DNA from: an uncultured Eubacteriales bacterium
Lineage (GTDB): Bacteria > Bacillota > Clostridia > Oscillospirales > CAG-382
Direction of reading: 5' to 3'
Assembly: GCA_934446675.1 (NCBI GenBank)
Contig: CAKSEL010000008.1
Span: forward strand, 1-64,000
DNA: 64,000 nucleotides
The notes beneath the pieces are model-generated. The model did not search any database, was not told where the DNA came from, and worked only from the letters and a program-made list of their open reading frames with translations. Shown here in pieces: positions 1 to 9,247 of the stretch. Each line of letters opens with the position of its first letter. Positions within the stretch are counted from its first letter, which is position 1. A program made the position numbers and the translations under genes.

Positions 1-247
1 AGTTTAATTTCCCAATATATCGGGATGGTCAAGAGGTAAGGCGGCTTTTGTGGGAAAAAGGTAATACCGTTGAGACTATAGTGTTGATACAACGCCGCGA
101 TACGTAGAAATCCTTGATTTTAAGCACTTTGTGAAGCATACAGTCTTTAATTCGGAGGGCGATAAATTCCGAAATAAAGAGATTAAAAATTACGTTGTCG
201 TAAAAGTAGTAATTGATATGGTGTGTGGGAACACAAAGAAACAGTAA
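1..247 (+). pseudogene. Degraded 3' end of an unrecognised gene, probably frameshifted
   Basis: A reading frame is already open at the window edge (first full codon at base 3) and closes with TAG at 105-107. A second frame, open from base 74, continues to TAA at 245-247 and reads like ordinary protein (starts DYSVDTTPRYVEILDF, ends GNTKKQ). It has no start codon or ribosome-binding site at its beginning. The simplest reading is one gene with a single-base frameshift between about 74 and 107, cut by the window edge. I do not recognise the protein. It lies just upstream of a terminator and a truncated mobile-element gene, so it is probably part of the same decaying element. Confidence 0.35.
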
Positions 248-260
248 ATAAATCTGACTA

Positions 261-290
261 AAAAGAGATGTGAAAACGCATCTCTTTTTT
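261..290 (+). terminator. Rho-independent terminator of the left-edge remnant
   Basis: The arms AAAAGAGATG (261-270) and CATCTCTTTT (279-288) form a ten-pair stem with an 8-base loop, and a run of T follows. It lies 13 bases after the TAA at 245-247 and just before the ribosome-binding site of the next small gene. Confidence 0.8.
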
Positions 291-309
291 TATTTTGGAG
301 GAAACGAAA

Positions 310-444
310 ATGAAATGCCTTATGAAATATGAATGGGTAAAGCTTATGCGATCCCGCCTGCCCCAAGGCAAGGGCATAATTGGCGCTCGGGTAAAGCTTG
401 CCTCCCGTGCAGCATTTCGTAAAGGCATTGATATTACAGCCTGA
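310..444 (+). CDS. Truncated small protein resembling one carried by Firmicutes conjugative elements
   Basis: The ORF is 44 codons long, with a GGAGG site 8 bases before the ATG. The protein (MKCLMKYEWVKLMRSRLPQG, then KGIIGARVKLASRAAFRKG) looks like a short basic protein that I associate with integrative elements of gut Clostridia. In my recollection that family is longer, so this copy appears cut after RKG and ends in four unrelated codons. The truncation point lies 14 bases from the stop codon of the convergent uxuA gene, so this may be the junction between element debris and resident chromosome. Family membership is from memory; the function is unknown. Confidence 0.5.
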   Translation: MKCLMKYEWVKLMRSRLPQGKGIIGARVKLASRAAFRKGIDITA

Positions 445-458
445 AACAGTGGTATATC

Positions 459-1403
459 TTAATCGTTTTCTGCCTCCATTATGCCTTTTAAGTATCCGAT
501 TGCATATAATCTGCCGAGTGCGGTATACCCTGCCGTATCCTGCCGCTCTCCTGCCATAAGAGGAACATGGTCAACTCTTATCGGAACATCTATGTTATTC
601 TCTTTATAAACCCTCATAATATCCGCCATCTTTATCTCACCGTTATCGTGAAAGGTTTCTCTGAAATTGTATTTATTTCCGCGTGCGTTTCTGAAATGAA
701 CAAAGAATATCTTTTCGGCAAAAGCCGGAATCACCTCGTACAGGTTTTCACCCATCATATGATAAGTAGCCTGGCACATTGTAACCCCTATCATCGGACT
801 CTTTACAATATTTGTCGCTTTTTCGATATTTTTACGGCTTATCATGATCCGCTCCACATCACCTAATTTTTCAATCGGCGGATCATCCGGATGCAGCGCC
901 AATTTTATGCCGTACTTTTCGGCGTACGGAATCACCGCTTTTATAAAATATTCATAATTATCCCAAAGTTCTTTTGCTGTGATTTTCTTATCACACTTCC
1001 GGAAATCGTCCATATTAAAAGCGGTAACTTTCGCCCCGCCACGCTCCCTGATCGTATCGGAGGTTCTAAGCCAGCCGATATACGCCATCCAGTTAAAGCA
1101 TATCGTACGTATATTCAGCTCGTTCATATGCTGCATCATTTTGATAACCTTTTCAATACATTCATCACGCTTTTCGTCTCCGATTTTTATATGATCGTGA
1201 AGCTCATTCGGCATCGGCTCTATAACCAAAGGCGTTATGCCGAAATTTGAAAAACGTTTATATACGCTCTTCCAGTGTGAAAAATCACATATATCAAAAC
1301 GGTTATCCTCGGGAAGCCGTATGACTCCGTATTCTACTCCACACTGTTTTGCATAATCCCATGTCAGATCATGCTCGCTCTTAAAATAATCGGTCAAAAT
1401 CAT
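459..1403 (-). CDS. uxuA: Mannonate dehydratase
   Basis: The cytoplasmic enzyme dehydrates D-mannonate to 2-keto-3-deoxygluconate in glucuronate catabolism, using a metal ion. The 314-aa protein shows family hallmarks in order: ALHPDDPP near residue 170, the metal-ligand region VTMCQATYHMMG near 208-220, HFRNARG near 236, FHDNGEIKM near 250, and RVDHVPLMAGE near 275. It is shorter than the roughly 350-390 residues usual for UxuA but has both ends of the fold. Its ATG overlaps the stop of the upstream GH5-like gene (TAATG), so translation is probably coupled. The pair suggests breakdown of a glycan that releases uronic acid. The family call is firm; the natural substrate is inferred. Confidence 0.9.
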   Translation of the reverse strand: MILTDYFKSEHDLTWDYAKQCGVEYGVIRLPEDNRFDICDFSHWKSVYKRFSNFGITPLVIEPMPNELHDHIKIGDEKRDECIEKVIKMMQHMNELNIRTICFNWMAYIGWLRTSDTIRERGGAKVTAFNMDDFRKCDKKITAKELWDNYEYFIKAVIPYAEKYGIKLALHPDDPPIEKLGDVERIMISRKNIEKATNIVKSPMIGVTMCQATYHMMGENLYEVIPAFAEKIFFVHFRNARGNKYNFRETFHDNGEIKMADIMRVYKENNIDVPIRVDHVPLMAGERQDTAGYTALGRLYAIGYLKGIMEAEND

Positions 1404-3064
1404 TAGCAGTCTCCCTTATTTACTCTTACAAAAATACCCTTTTGCAAATTATGAATCACCGCCGTATCTCCGCTTTGTTCAATCCGCTCTTCGTACTGCC
1501 ATATGTGAATTACTTCGGCTTTCCCCATGGTTTTCAGCTTCATCTCTTCAATAATGCTTATTTCTCCGTTATCACGCAACACATTCTGCCAGGATGCCGA
1601 CTTGTTTCTTATATAATACAAATCATGTTTTTTTCCGCATAGAGTAAGCACATATGCTTTATCATTGGAACAGTCCGCTGCTATAAAGCTTTCTTCATCA
1701 AAGTTAATTCCTTCAGTCAGCCGCTTTAACGGCTTGTACATATGATACAGATTTTTTGATTCAACATACCGTGCATCCCAATGCCAAATATTACCGCAGC
1801 ATGCACAACCGAGAAACAGCGGCGTATACACGCAATCCGCAAAAATTATACCGTCATCGTCCGAAGAATAATACCGGAACGGCCCCGAATGGCAGTCATT
1901 TACCGCACCCGTTTCCGCAATGAAAAGCGGCATATTTGAGGGCATCTGCTCTGCACAGATTTTCTTTAACCCCTCAATAGAGTTATTCGTCAATTCCGCA
2001 AACTTTGCTCCTTGATCCAAATAGGAATGAACCTGTTTAAAGTCAAAACTGTCCCAAGGGAATTCCGCATAACATTTCTTTGCGCCGTCACAATCGCAAC
2101 TGCCGAGTGAATTTATAATCATATGGTTCGGGAAAATAGAATGCATTTTTTGGGCCGCTTTTATGTTCCAACGTGCGAGATGTTCCGGGTCAGGAAACAC
2201 TGTCCCGAAACAATTCATTTCATTCCACAGCTCTATTGCAAAAATTGTATCATTGTAAGCATAACGCTTTGCATATTCCTCCATTTTTTCAAACCATGCC
2301 TTTTGCCAAACCTCATTTTCAAGCCACTCGTCCGCACTTTCACACTTTTTTCCTTTAAAGAAGACTTGCTTGTTAAATAACTTTCCAATATATGAGCCAT
2401 CTGTATCATCCTTGATATTTCGGAACTGTTCCATTGTCAGCTTGAGCTTAATACCGTATTTTTTTGCAAGCGCAATGATCCGGTCGAGCTTTGCAAACTG
2501 TTCAATATGAAAAACACCGGCTTCATTTGTATCTACGCTGAAGTAAGTATGGCCGCACCAAATGCGAACGAGATTTACCCCATTTTCGCTTGCCTTTTTG
2601 AACCATGTTTCATACTGCTTAAGCCCGATATAGGCAATATTGTCAGACTGTCCGAATTCGCTGCCGTCGCTTACGGCAAAGCTTTGCGGAAACGCCATGT
2701 TGATCCCTATCGGCATGAATGGCTCCGAATCCGTATATGCAAAATATCTTCTGTCTTTTTCGCTGACCCTTACAAAGCCATGTTTATCTCTGCAGAGAAC
2801 GGTAAAACCGTACTCTTTGAGTACGTCATTTCCGCGTCTTTCATATATTTTGTATTCTCCATGCAAAACCGGAGCATATCGAAAACAAAAAGTTTCTCCC
2901 TTGTTTACCATATGCTCATACCCTTCGATATCATAGGTAAACTCTGTCAGTTTGTTTCTGAACGGTTTTACGGTATCGGTCTTTCCGTCCGGTCTGCTTA
3001 CAAGAATTTCTGTTGTGTCTTTATCAACTTCTCGTTCAAATTCATCAAAAAGAAAATATTTCAT
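1403..3064 (-). CDS. GH5-like (cellulase/mannanase-type) glycoside hydrolase, cytoplasmic
   Basis: This 553-aa TIM-barrel hydrolase has no signal peptide. An N-terminal beta-rich region (about 1-90) resembles the DUF5060-type Ig-like domain found before such barrels. The barrel shows PIGINMAFPQS, VNLVRIWCGHTYFS, IELWNEMNCFG (the NE pair typical of the acid/base glutamate in clan GH-A) and LFIAETGA (candidate nucleophile glutamate). The start at 3064 was chosen because GGGAGG lies 9 bases upstream; an upstream in-frame start at 3100 has no such site. Its last codon overlaps uxuA. With no export signal it probably acts on imported oligosaccharides. The exact substrate cannot be read from the sequence. 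Confidence 0.75.
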   Translation of the reverse strand: MKYFLFDEFEREVDKDTTEILVSRPDGKTDTVKPFRNKLTEFTYDIEGYEHMVNKGETFCFRYAPVLHGEYKIYERRGNDVLKEYGFTVLCRDKHGFVRVSEKDRRYFAYTDSEPFMPIGINMAFPQSFAVSDGSEFGQSDNIAYIGLKQYETWFKKASENGVNLVRIWCGHTYFSVDTNEAGVFHIEQFAKLDRIIALAKKYGIKLKLTMEQFRNIKDDTDGSYIGKLFNKQVFFKGKKCESADEWLENEVWQKAWFEKMEEYAKRYAYNDTIFAIELWNEMNCFGTVFPDPEHLARWNIKAAQKMHSIFPNHMIINSLGSCDCDGAKKCYAEFPWDSFDFKQVHSYLDQGAKFAELTNNSIEGLKKICAEQMPSNMPLFIAETGAVNDCHSGPFRYYSSDDDGIIFADCVYTPLFLGCACCGNIWHWDARYVESKNLYHMYKPLKRLTEGINFDEESFIAADCSNDKAYVLTLCGKKHDLYYIRNKSASWQNVLRDNGEISIIEEMKLKTMGKAEVIHIWQYEERIEQSGDTAVIHNLQKGIFVRVNKGDC

Positions 3065-3151
3065 TATATTACCTCCCTTTTTCAAGTCAAAGAAGTACAT
3101 TTTTTACATTCTGACAACCTTGTTTTCCAAGTGAAACAGTTCGTCAAAATC

Positions 3152-3271
3152 TCATTTTTGCGCCTTAATATTTGATGTTTTTTCAATAATAGCTACCGTA
3201 TGATCTGTTATCAATTCCGTTGCTGATTTCGTGTAAAAATGTGTTTGATCCGAAAAGTATTTTTTACACAT
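3152..3271 (-). CDS. Small hypothetical protein, first gene of the GH5-uxuA operon
   Basis: A 39-aa ORF begins MCKKYFSDQTHFYTKSATEL and ends SNIKAQK. An AAAGGAG site lies 9 bases before the ATG, and a consensus promoter ends about 33 bases upstream (3304-3332). It is therefore almost certainly transcribed and has a good translation start. It has no membrane segment or recognisable motif. It could be a leader peptide, a small functional protein, or the N-terminal remnant of a deleted gene. The 87 bases between it and the GH5-like gene have no terminator I can see. Function unknown. Confidence 0.45.
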   Translation of the reverse strand: MCKKYFSDQTHFYTKSATELITDHTVAIIEKTSNIKAQK

Positions 3272-3303
3272 ATCAGTTCTTCTCCTTTCAGAATATCAAC
3301 GAC

Positions 3304-3332
3304 ATTATATCAAAAAATTCATAATTTTTCAA
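3304..3332 (-). promoter_or_regulatory. Sigma-70-type promoter of the GH5-uxuA operon
   Basis: On the minus strand the -35 is TTGAAA (3332-3327), the spacer is 17 bases, and the -10 is TATAAT (3309-3304). The small ORF starts 33 bases downstream. The match is near consensus. Confidence 0.8.
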
Positions 3333-3727
3333 CACCTTTTCTGCCTGTTATTTTCGGCATTAATTGCTATCGGCTAACCCCAATCCTGTTCCTGACCGTT
3401 AAAGGTTACCTTGTCGCTTCCAACCGTAAACACAAGCTCTTTTCCATTAAAGGAGCAAAATAAAAACAAATTTTTTTCTGACGAGGATGAAAAATGTGTT
3501 CTCTTAATAGCGACAACACGTGTGGAGACGGTTATTTTAATGCAAAAAAATCCATAATTTCAATCGCCCTGCAAAGCCGCAGTCTTTAACGCATAACAAC
3601 TTCAAATTCAATCTGAAAGGTATTGCTACGGCAATGTCTTTTTTGAAAAGTTTTATCCGGCACGGTGCGGCAACAATACCCGGTCCGAAATTGTATGAAA
3701 GATAGATAAAATCTATAATAAATGTAA

Positions 3728-3756
3728 TTGACGAATCCGCACAAACAGTATATAAT
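3728..3756 (+). promoter_or_regulatory. Promoter of the large secreted protein gene
   Basis: The -35 TTGACG (3728-3733), a 17-base spacer and the -10 TATAAT (3751-3756) lie 114 bases before the chosen ATG. The rest of the 3333-3727 interval is AT-rich, and I see no further gene in it. Confidence 0.75.
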
Positions 3757-3869
3757 AATTGTTGATATAAGAATATAATGGTATATATATGACATTGAAA
3801 ATGTGCGCGTTATGCCCGAATCCGGCAAAACAACGGCACAAAGCACATATTCTTACGGAGGAACCGACA

Positions 3870-6800
3870 ATGCGAAAACTTATCTGTATTTTATTGAGCG
3901 CAATGCTGATCTTCAGCGCCGTTCCCGTGTTTGCAGCGGATAACACGGCGGATCCGGCAGGAGAGGTAATAATTATCGACACCACCACGCCGAGTACAAC
4001 GTGGACCGACCAAAAGGGCGGCACACTTGTGTGGGACAGCGAGACAAGCACGCTGACATTCAACAGTTTTAATTATGACATTGCAAAAAATGAGGGAAAT
4101 TACGGAACCGCTTTTGGTGTAAAGCCTGTTTGCAGCGTTATTTTAAACGGAACAAGCGTAATTACAAGCTCCGCCAAAGTCACAAATACAGTATGGTTTA
4201 AAGATGCAGCGATAGGCGGCGACGGAAAGCTGACAGTCCACGGGCCGACTCTTGAACCCGAAGATACCGAAAGGCTTTTCATCATAAGTCAGGCTCCTCA
4301 GATCTCCGCTGTCACGGGTTCATTTACATTAAACAGCGGAACGCTTGAAGCCATTGGCGGAACAATGACGTGCGACAACAGTTCTGAAATATATGATTTT
4401 GCGAACAATTCGTCTTCATACGGCGTGTGCGGTACGGGTTATGATAAAGTTCAGATAAACGGCGGACATCTGATTGCCGAAAGCGGTACAACTTCGGGCA
4501 GAAAATACTATAACGAAAGCATCGGCGTGTTTGTGGGCGGCGGATTTGCCATTTCCGGCGGCGAAGTAACCGCATACGGAAAAACCTACGGTGTGGGCGG
4601 CGCTTTGTCGTTTCCGCAATACAGCGAGGGAGTTTTATATGCTGTCGGCGAAAAAAGCGGAATAAGCTGCGCATCGCTCGACGTGGAAATTATTGCGCGC
4701 GGCTCGTCCGAACTTTATGCAGACAAGGACAGCGTAAACGGCATACTTTCAAAAACTTCTACCTCTGTAAGACTGTCCGATGATGATTCCGGCGGCGTTA
4801 CAAAAGTATTCTATGAATACTTGACCGGCAATGCTCCGGCAAAAACCGTTGTTGCATGGCGAAACAACGAGCGCAAGCTTACAATTACAGATTCGGGCGC
4901 GGAGCTTTCGGTTGAGGCGGACAGCACCGCCTCGTTCGGACTTGCCACAAAAAATATCAAAGCCGAAGAAATTCCGCAGATCGAATGGTTAAATGATGTG
5001 CCGGCAGGCATAACAGCCTCCTTTGAAGATGAAAAATTAGTATTTAAAACAGACGGAAACACACAAAGAGGAGTTTATCCCTTCAAAGTAGCTTTCGGCG
5101 AGGGCGAAAAGAGAGTTGTGTCCGGCGAATCCGTGTTGTCGGTGGGCAGCTATGCGGCAAAGATAGTCTGCGAAAACAAGCCCGACGCATATTTTGACAC
5201 ATTTGACGAGGCGCTTAAAAATGCGGCGCTTTCCGAAAACGCAGGGTGTACTCTTATGCTGTTCGATGCGGTTTCGTCAGACAAAGATATAACGCTTGAC
5301 GGCGATTTTACTCTGGATCTGAACGGTCATGACGTCACCTGCAGCACTCTTATCATACAAAACGGCGCAGGTGTTTTCGGAAAAGGAAATATTCCCGTCG
5401 GCAAGATCGGCAAAGGCGGCAGAGTCGGCGGCGGAACGTATGAAATGCTTTCGGTAACCGACGGAAAAACCATTACCGACCATTTGATAAAGGACACGTT
5501 TTGTATGCAAAAAGACTATGACAACGACAATGATTTATACTGGTATGAAGTGTCGGCGGTGCAGAGCATGGAAAATGCCCTTGTGCGCCCGGTTTCCTTT
5601 AAAATTGATCCGATTGCCGACGTGGAGACAAAAGTCGGCAAGGATTTTGAATTTCCGATAAATCTGCACGAAACGCCTTATTACGAAATGACCTGGTTCA
5701 GAATCGAAAAAGCCTTTATGATAAATGAGGACGGCACCGAAACACAGTTGAAAGCGTCGGTTCCGCAAGGCGGGTTCAGCGGCTATGACAGCGAAAACCG
5801 GGTGAATTATTCCGTGAAAGATGCAACTATACCCTATAAGCTTTATTCCGACACGTTCCCCGGAGTGGGCGTGTACAAGGTGTATGCGGTTGTGTCTACA
5901 TGGCTTGGTAAAAAGAATGTCGAACATAACGGTAATATATATACTATCAGCACCGAAAAATATATTACAAAGACAAAACCGTTTGAAATCCGCGTGGGAG
6001 TATCAAAACCCGGATATGTATTGGAGGAAGATGCGGTTGACGCGGACGGCAATCTGATTATGGGGTGGAACTTCTATCAGCTTTATACATACACCGGCAA
6101 GCCGCAGCAGCTGGTTCATTCGTTTCCGCAGGTGACCGGCGGCGTTATGATGTACCGTTTCAGCGAGAATGACGAATGGACGCAGGAAATTCCGACAGCA
6201 ACCGAGCCGGGAGAATATACTTTCCAATGTTATATCAAGGGCAACGAGGGATATACCGACGTTCCTATGAGGGACGGACGCGCTGTTATCAATGCCGCCG
6301 TGCTTGTTGATAATTCCGGCAGTTTGCTTAAAGACAACAAGTATTTTGTCCGCTTTACGGATGCTTTGGCTGAGGCAAAGAAAGAAGAAAATGAGGGAAA
6401 ACTGCTTAGGCTGTATTATGCGGATAAAAACGGTTTTGAATTAAACGGCGATACAAAATTAAGGCTCGGGCTTGAATATGCGGCAACAGTCGGCGACATT
6501 TCACTCGGCGGCGCGTCAAAGCTTGACTTTGAGTACGGCACGGCGGATAAAATAAATCTTTCGGACTCCGCACAGTTAAATGTGTCGGGCGGAACAATAA
6601 AAAATCTTGCAGCAACCGGCACAAACGCGCAGATTACCGGCGGAACATTTGAAAACATCACGGTTTCCGGCGGCTTGGTTTCGGATCTTGTAGAGGACGG
6701 CTATGCACTGCAAGGCTCGGACGGCACGCTTGTGAATATGTATACCGGCAAGGTTTCGCAATCCGTCAGCGTGGTTGCTCATACCCATGATTTCGGCGAC

Positions 6801-8060
6801 ATAGGCACATGCGCCTGCGGACTCGAGAAAAGTGCGGCCGACTCGGATAACGACGGCTTTGTTGAAATCTCAACTCCCGAACAGATGCAGTGGTTTGCAT
6901 ATCAGATAAATTCCGGAAAAACACTCAATGCGGTTCTGGCAAACGATATTGACTTAGACGGCAAAAGCGTTATTATCGGCACCGAATCAAGCCCGTTCAA
7001 GGGCGTATTTGACGGAAAAGGAAAGAAAATTTCAAATTATACCTTAACCGTTTCGGGCAACAAACAAAGTCTTTTCGGCGTGGTATACGGCGGAACGGTT
7101 AAGAATTTCAGCATTTCGGGTACGATAACCGTAGACGCAAATTACACACATATCGGCGGTGCTGTCGGCAACGCAAAGGGTAACGCCGTAATATCGGGTA
7201 TTGTTTCCGATGTGAATATTTCGGGTTCCGGCGAAGCAGTACATGTCGGCGGCGTTGTCGGCAGTTCTCAGGGCTTAGGCGGTTCGCTGCTTGTCGAAAA
7301 ATGCATATACAGCGGCACGATCAATATGCCGAATGTCTGGGACTGCATGGGCGGAATTCTGGGTTATGCAAATAACCTTGTAAAAATTTCGTGCTGCGGC
7401 TTTACCGGCAGCGTTACCGGCAACAACCAAAGAACAAAAGGTTATCATATCGGCGGTGTCCTGGGTTATATCAACAATACGAATTTCGGCGGTCTTGAAA
7501 ACTCGTATGCGGCAGGCTTTTCAAACAGTTCGGCTTTAATCGGAACCGTCAAAGATTGCAGCGACAGCATTAAAAACTGTCTGTACAGCGAGGGTTCGGC
7601 GCCGTTCGGAGGTTCCGGTGCGGCAAATCACAAGGCGGCAGCGGTGAAAGAATGGAACAGCGGCAGCGCTGCTTATATCTTAAACGGCGGACTTTATAAC
7701 AACACATACACATGGCGTCAGACAATAGGCAAAGACGCTTTCCCTAACTTTACGGGAGACGCGGTGTACAGAAACGGCAAGGACAGCTTTACTTCCGAAA
7801 AACCGTCGGCGTTTATATTCTTTGACGGTGACACAATTACGGCGGAACAGATAGAACAGCCCTGCGTTCTTATCGTCGCAAGCTACGGTGACGGCAGACT
7901 GATCGACATAAAGACAAAAAATATTTCGGGCAACACCGAAGTAACGCTTGATCAAATGAACCTGAACCGTCAAAACTCAGACCGCGTGTGCGCAATGCTG
8001 TGGCAAAACCTTGAAACTTTCTCCCCTCTCTGCAAAACGGCTCAAAACACAATCAAATAA
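3870..8060 (+). CDS. Large secreted repeat protein with GLUG-like repeats
   Basis: This is a 1396-aa exported protein. The start at 3870 has GGAGG 8 bases upstream and gives a clean signal peptide (MRKLICILLSAMLIFSAVPV, cleavage after VFA-A); an upstream in-frame ATG at 3789 would bury it. The middle is rich in Gly/Ser/Thr beta-structure typical of beta-helix or adhesin stalks (for example GGGFAISGGEVTAYGKTYGV). Near residues 1000-1230 repeats such as IGGAVGNAKGNAVISGIVSD resemble GLUG motifs. The last 85 residues (FIFFDGDTITAEQ to the end) look like a small C-terminal domain common in secreted Clostridia proteins. There is no LPXTG or SLH anchor, so attachment is unexplained. A surface adhesin or carbohydrate-related role is inferred. 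It is monocistronic, with its own promoter and terminator. Confidence 0.75.
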   Translation: MRKLICILLSAMLIFSAVPVFAADNTADPAGEVIIIDTTTPSTTWTDQKGGTLVWDSETSTLTFNSFNYDIAKNEGNYGTAFGVKPVCSVILNGTSVITSSAKVTNTVWFKDAAIGGDGKLTVHGPTLEPEDTERLFIISQAPQISAVTGSFTLNSGTLEAIGGTMTCDNSSEIYDFANNSSSYGVCGTGYDKVQINGGHLIAESGTTSGRKYYNESIGVFVGGGFAISGGEVTAYGKTYGVGGALSFPQYSEGVLYAVGEKSGISCASLDVEIIARGSSELYADKDSVNGILSKTSTSVRLSDDDSGGVTKVFYEYLTGNAPAKTVVAWRNNERKLTITDSGAELSVEADSTASFGLATKNIKAEEIPQIEWLNDVPAGITASFEDEKLVFKTDGNTQRGVYPFKVAFGEGEKRVVSGESVLSVGSYAAKIVCENKPDAYFDTFDEALKNAALSENAGCTLMLFDAVSSDKDITLDGDFTLDLNGHDVTCSTLIIQNGAGVFGKGNIPVGKIGKGGRVGGGTYEMLSVTDGKTITDHLIKDTFCMQKDYDNDNDLYWYEVSAVQSMENALVRPVSFKIDPIADVETKVGKDFEFPINLHETPYYEMTWFRIEKAFMINEDGTETQLKASVPQGGFSGYDSENRVNYSVKDATIPYKLYSDTFPGVGVYKVYAVVSTWLGKKNVEHNGNIYTISTEKYITKTKPFEIRVGVSKPGYVLEEDAVDADGNLIMGWNFYQLYTYTGKPQQLVHSFPQVTGGVMMYRFSENDEWTQEIPTATEPGEYTFQCYIKGNEGYTDVPMRDGRAVINAAVLVDNSGSLLKDNKYFVRFTDALAEAKKEENEGKLLRLYYADKNGFELNGDTKLRLGLEYAATVGDISLGGASKLDFEYGTADKINLSDSAQLNVSGGTIKNLAATGTNAQITGGTFENITVSGGLVSDLVEDGYALQGSDGTLVNMYTGKVSQSVSVVAHTHDFGDIGTCACGLEKSAADSDNDGFVEISTPEQMQWFAYQINSGKTLNAVLANDIDLDGKSVIIGTESSPFKGVFDGKGKKISNYTLTVSGNKQSLFGVVYGGTVKNFSISGTITVDANYTHIGGAVGNAKGNAVISGIVSDVNISGSGEAVHVGGVVGSSQGLGGSLLVEKCIYSGTINMPNVWDCMGGILGYANNLVKISCCGFTGSVTGNNQRTKGYHIGGVLGYINNTNFGGLENSYAAGFSNSSALIGTVKDCSDSIKNCLYSEGSAPFGGSGAANHKAAAVKEWNSGSAAYILNGGLYNNTYTWRQTIGKDAFPNFTGDAVYRNGKDSFTSEKPSAFIFFDGDTITAEQIEQPCVLIVASYGDGRLIDIKTKNISGNTEVTLDQMNLNRQNSDRVCAMLWQNLETFSPLCKTAQNTIK

Positions 8061-8066
8061 GTGCTT

Positions 8067-8095
8067 AAAACGGGATCATTTCCCGTTTTTTTGCC
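8067..8095 (+). terminator. Terminator of the large secreted protein gene
   Basis: AAAACGGGA (8067-8075) pairs with TCCCGTTTT (8081-8089) around a 5-base loop, and T residues follow. It begins 7 bases after the stop codon. Confidence 0.85.
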
Positions 8096-8217
8096 GAAAA
8101 TTATCCGGATACGCCGAACAGACAACACCTCAGAACCATTAATGGTGTTATTTACGCAAATAGCAGAAGACTTAACCGCAGCTTTCGCCGCATTGTTATT
8201 TAATTAACACCATTGCC

Positions 8218-8245
8218 TTGTATTTTTCATGTTTTTTGCTATAAT
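8218..8245 (+). promoter_or_regulatory. Promoter of the DUF362 gene
   Basis: TTGTAT (8218-8223), a 16-base spacer and TATAAT (8240-8245) lie 42 bases before the ATG. An inverted repeat AACACC/GGTGTT lies upstream around 8124-8149 and could be an operator, but this is not established. Confidence 0.6.
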
Positions 8246-8287
8246 AGAAATATACGGAACAAATTTAAAGAACAGGAGCAAAACGAT

Positions 8288-9151
8288 ATGTCAGCAAAAG
8301 TTTACTTTTCAAGAAAAATAACCCCCGAAAACGTGCTCGCGCTTTATGACGCGGTAGGAAAACAGCTTTCGGGCAAAACAGCGATAAAGCTGCACTCGGG
8401 CGAAGTCGGCAATCAGAACTTTCTCGGTCCCGATTTCTGGAAACCCGTAATAAATCACGTCGGCGGCACCGTCTGCGAATGCAACACCGCATACGAGGGC
8501 GCAAGAAATACGACGGAAAAGCACCGCATTACGCTTGAGAAACACGGCTGGAGCAAAAATTTCGACGTCGATCTTCTCGACGCACAGGGTCCGGACATGG
8601 TTCTTGACATTCCGAACGGAAAAATCATAAAGAAAAACTACGTCGGCAAGGATCTTGCAAAATACGATTCCCTGCTGGTACTCTCGCACTTCAAGGGTCA
8701 CCCTATGGGCGGTTACGGCGGAGCGCTCAAGCAGCTTTCCATAGGAATTGCCTCCTCATACGGAAAAGCATATATCCACGGCGCAGGCAAGCCCGAGGAA
8801 CTCTGGACTGCCTATCATGACAGCTTTCTTGAATCAATGGCGGACGCGGCGTCGTCTGTCGTAAAATATTTCGGAGGAAACGCCGTATATATCAACGTCA
8901 TGAAAAATATGTCGGTAGACTGCGACTGCTGTGCCGTTGCGGAAGATCCCTGCATGAAAGATATAGGCATACTTGCGTCGGACGATCCCATTGCAATAGA
9001 CCGCGCCTGCCTTGACCTTGTATATGCGTCGGACGATCCCGGCAGAGATCACCTTATCGAAAGAATAGAGTCGCGCAACGGCGCGCACACGATCGACGCG
9101 GCAGAAGCACTCGGCTTCGGTACGTCGGAATACACACTTATTGAACTTTAA
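8288..9151 (+). CDS. DUF362 family protein without the ferredoxin domain
   Basis: The protein is 287 aa. The start at 8288 follows ACAGGAGCAAAACGAT; an upstream ATG at 8213 would precede the promoter's -10 element. It shows the DUF362 core: early KLHSGEVGNQNFLGPDF, VLSHFKGHPMGGYGGALKQL near residue 140, and a C-terminal SDDPIAIDRACLDLVYA. Many family members carry two 4Fe-4S motifs of the CxxCxxC type; this one has only scattered cysteines (CDCC near 217-220), so an iron-sulfur role is doubtful. Family members are of poorly known function. It stands between two surface-protein genes but has its own promoter. Confidence 0.8.
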   Translation: MSAKVYFSRKITPENVLALYDAVGKQLSGKTAIKLHSGEVGNQNFLGPDFWKPVINHVGGTVCECNTAYEGARNTTEKHRITLEKHGWSKNFDVDLLDAQGPDMVLDIPNGKIIKKNYVGKDLAKYDSLLVLSHFKGHPMGGYGGALKQLSIGIASSYGKAYIHGAGKPEELWTAYHDSFLESMADAASSVVKYFGGNAVYINVMKNMSVDCDCCAVAEDPCMKDIGILASDDPIAIDRACLDLVYASDDPGRDHLIERIESRNGAHTIDAAEALGFGTSEYTLIEL

Positions 9152-9178
9152 AAAATATTAATTATTTAATAATAACTA

Positions 9179-9207
9179 TTGAATTTTTTTGACAGCTGTG
9201 GTAAAAT
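9179..9207 (+). promoter_or_regulatory. Promoter of the SLH protein gene
   Basis: TTGAAT (9179-9184), a 17-base spacer and TAAAAT (9202-9207) lie 40 bases before the ATG at 9248. A nearby TTGACA at 9189 has no -10 at a proper distance. Confidence 0.55.
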
Positions 9208-9247
9208 AATGTGCGGATTAAATCCGACAATGAAAGGAAGAAGAAAA

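Noticed and set aside
3789..3869. Upstream start for the large secreted protein
   Set aside because: It lacks a ribosome-binding site and would put 27 polar residues before a clean signal peptide; the ATG at 3870 has GGAGG.
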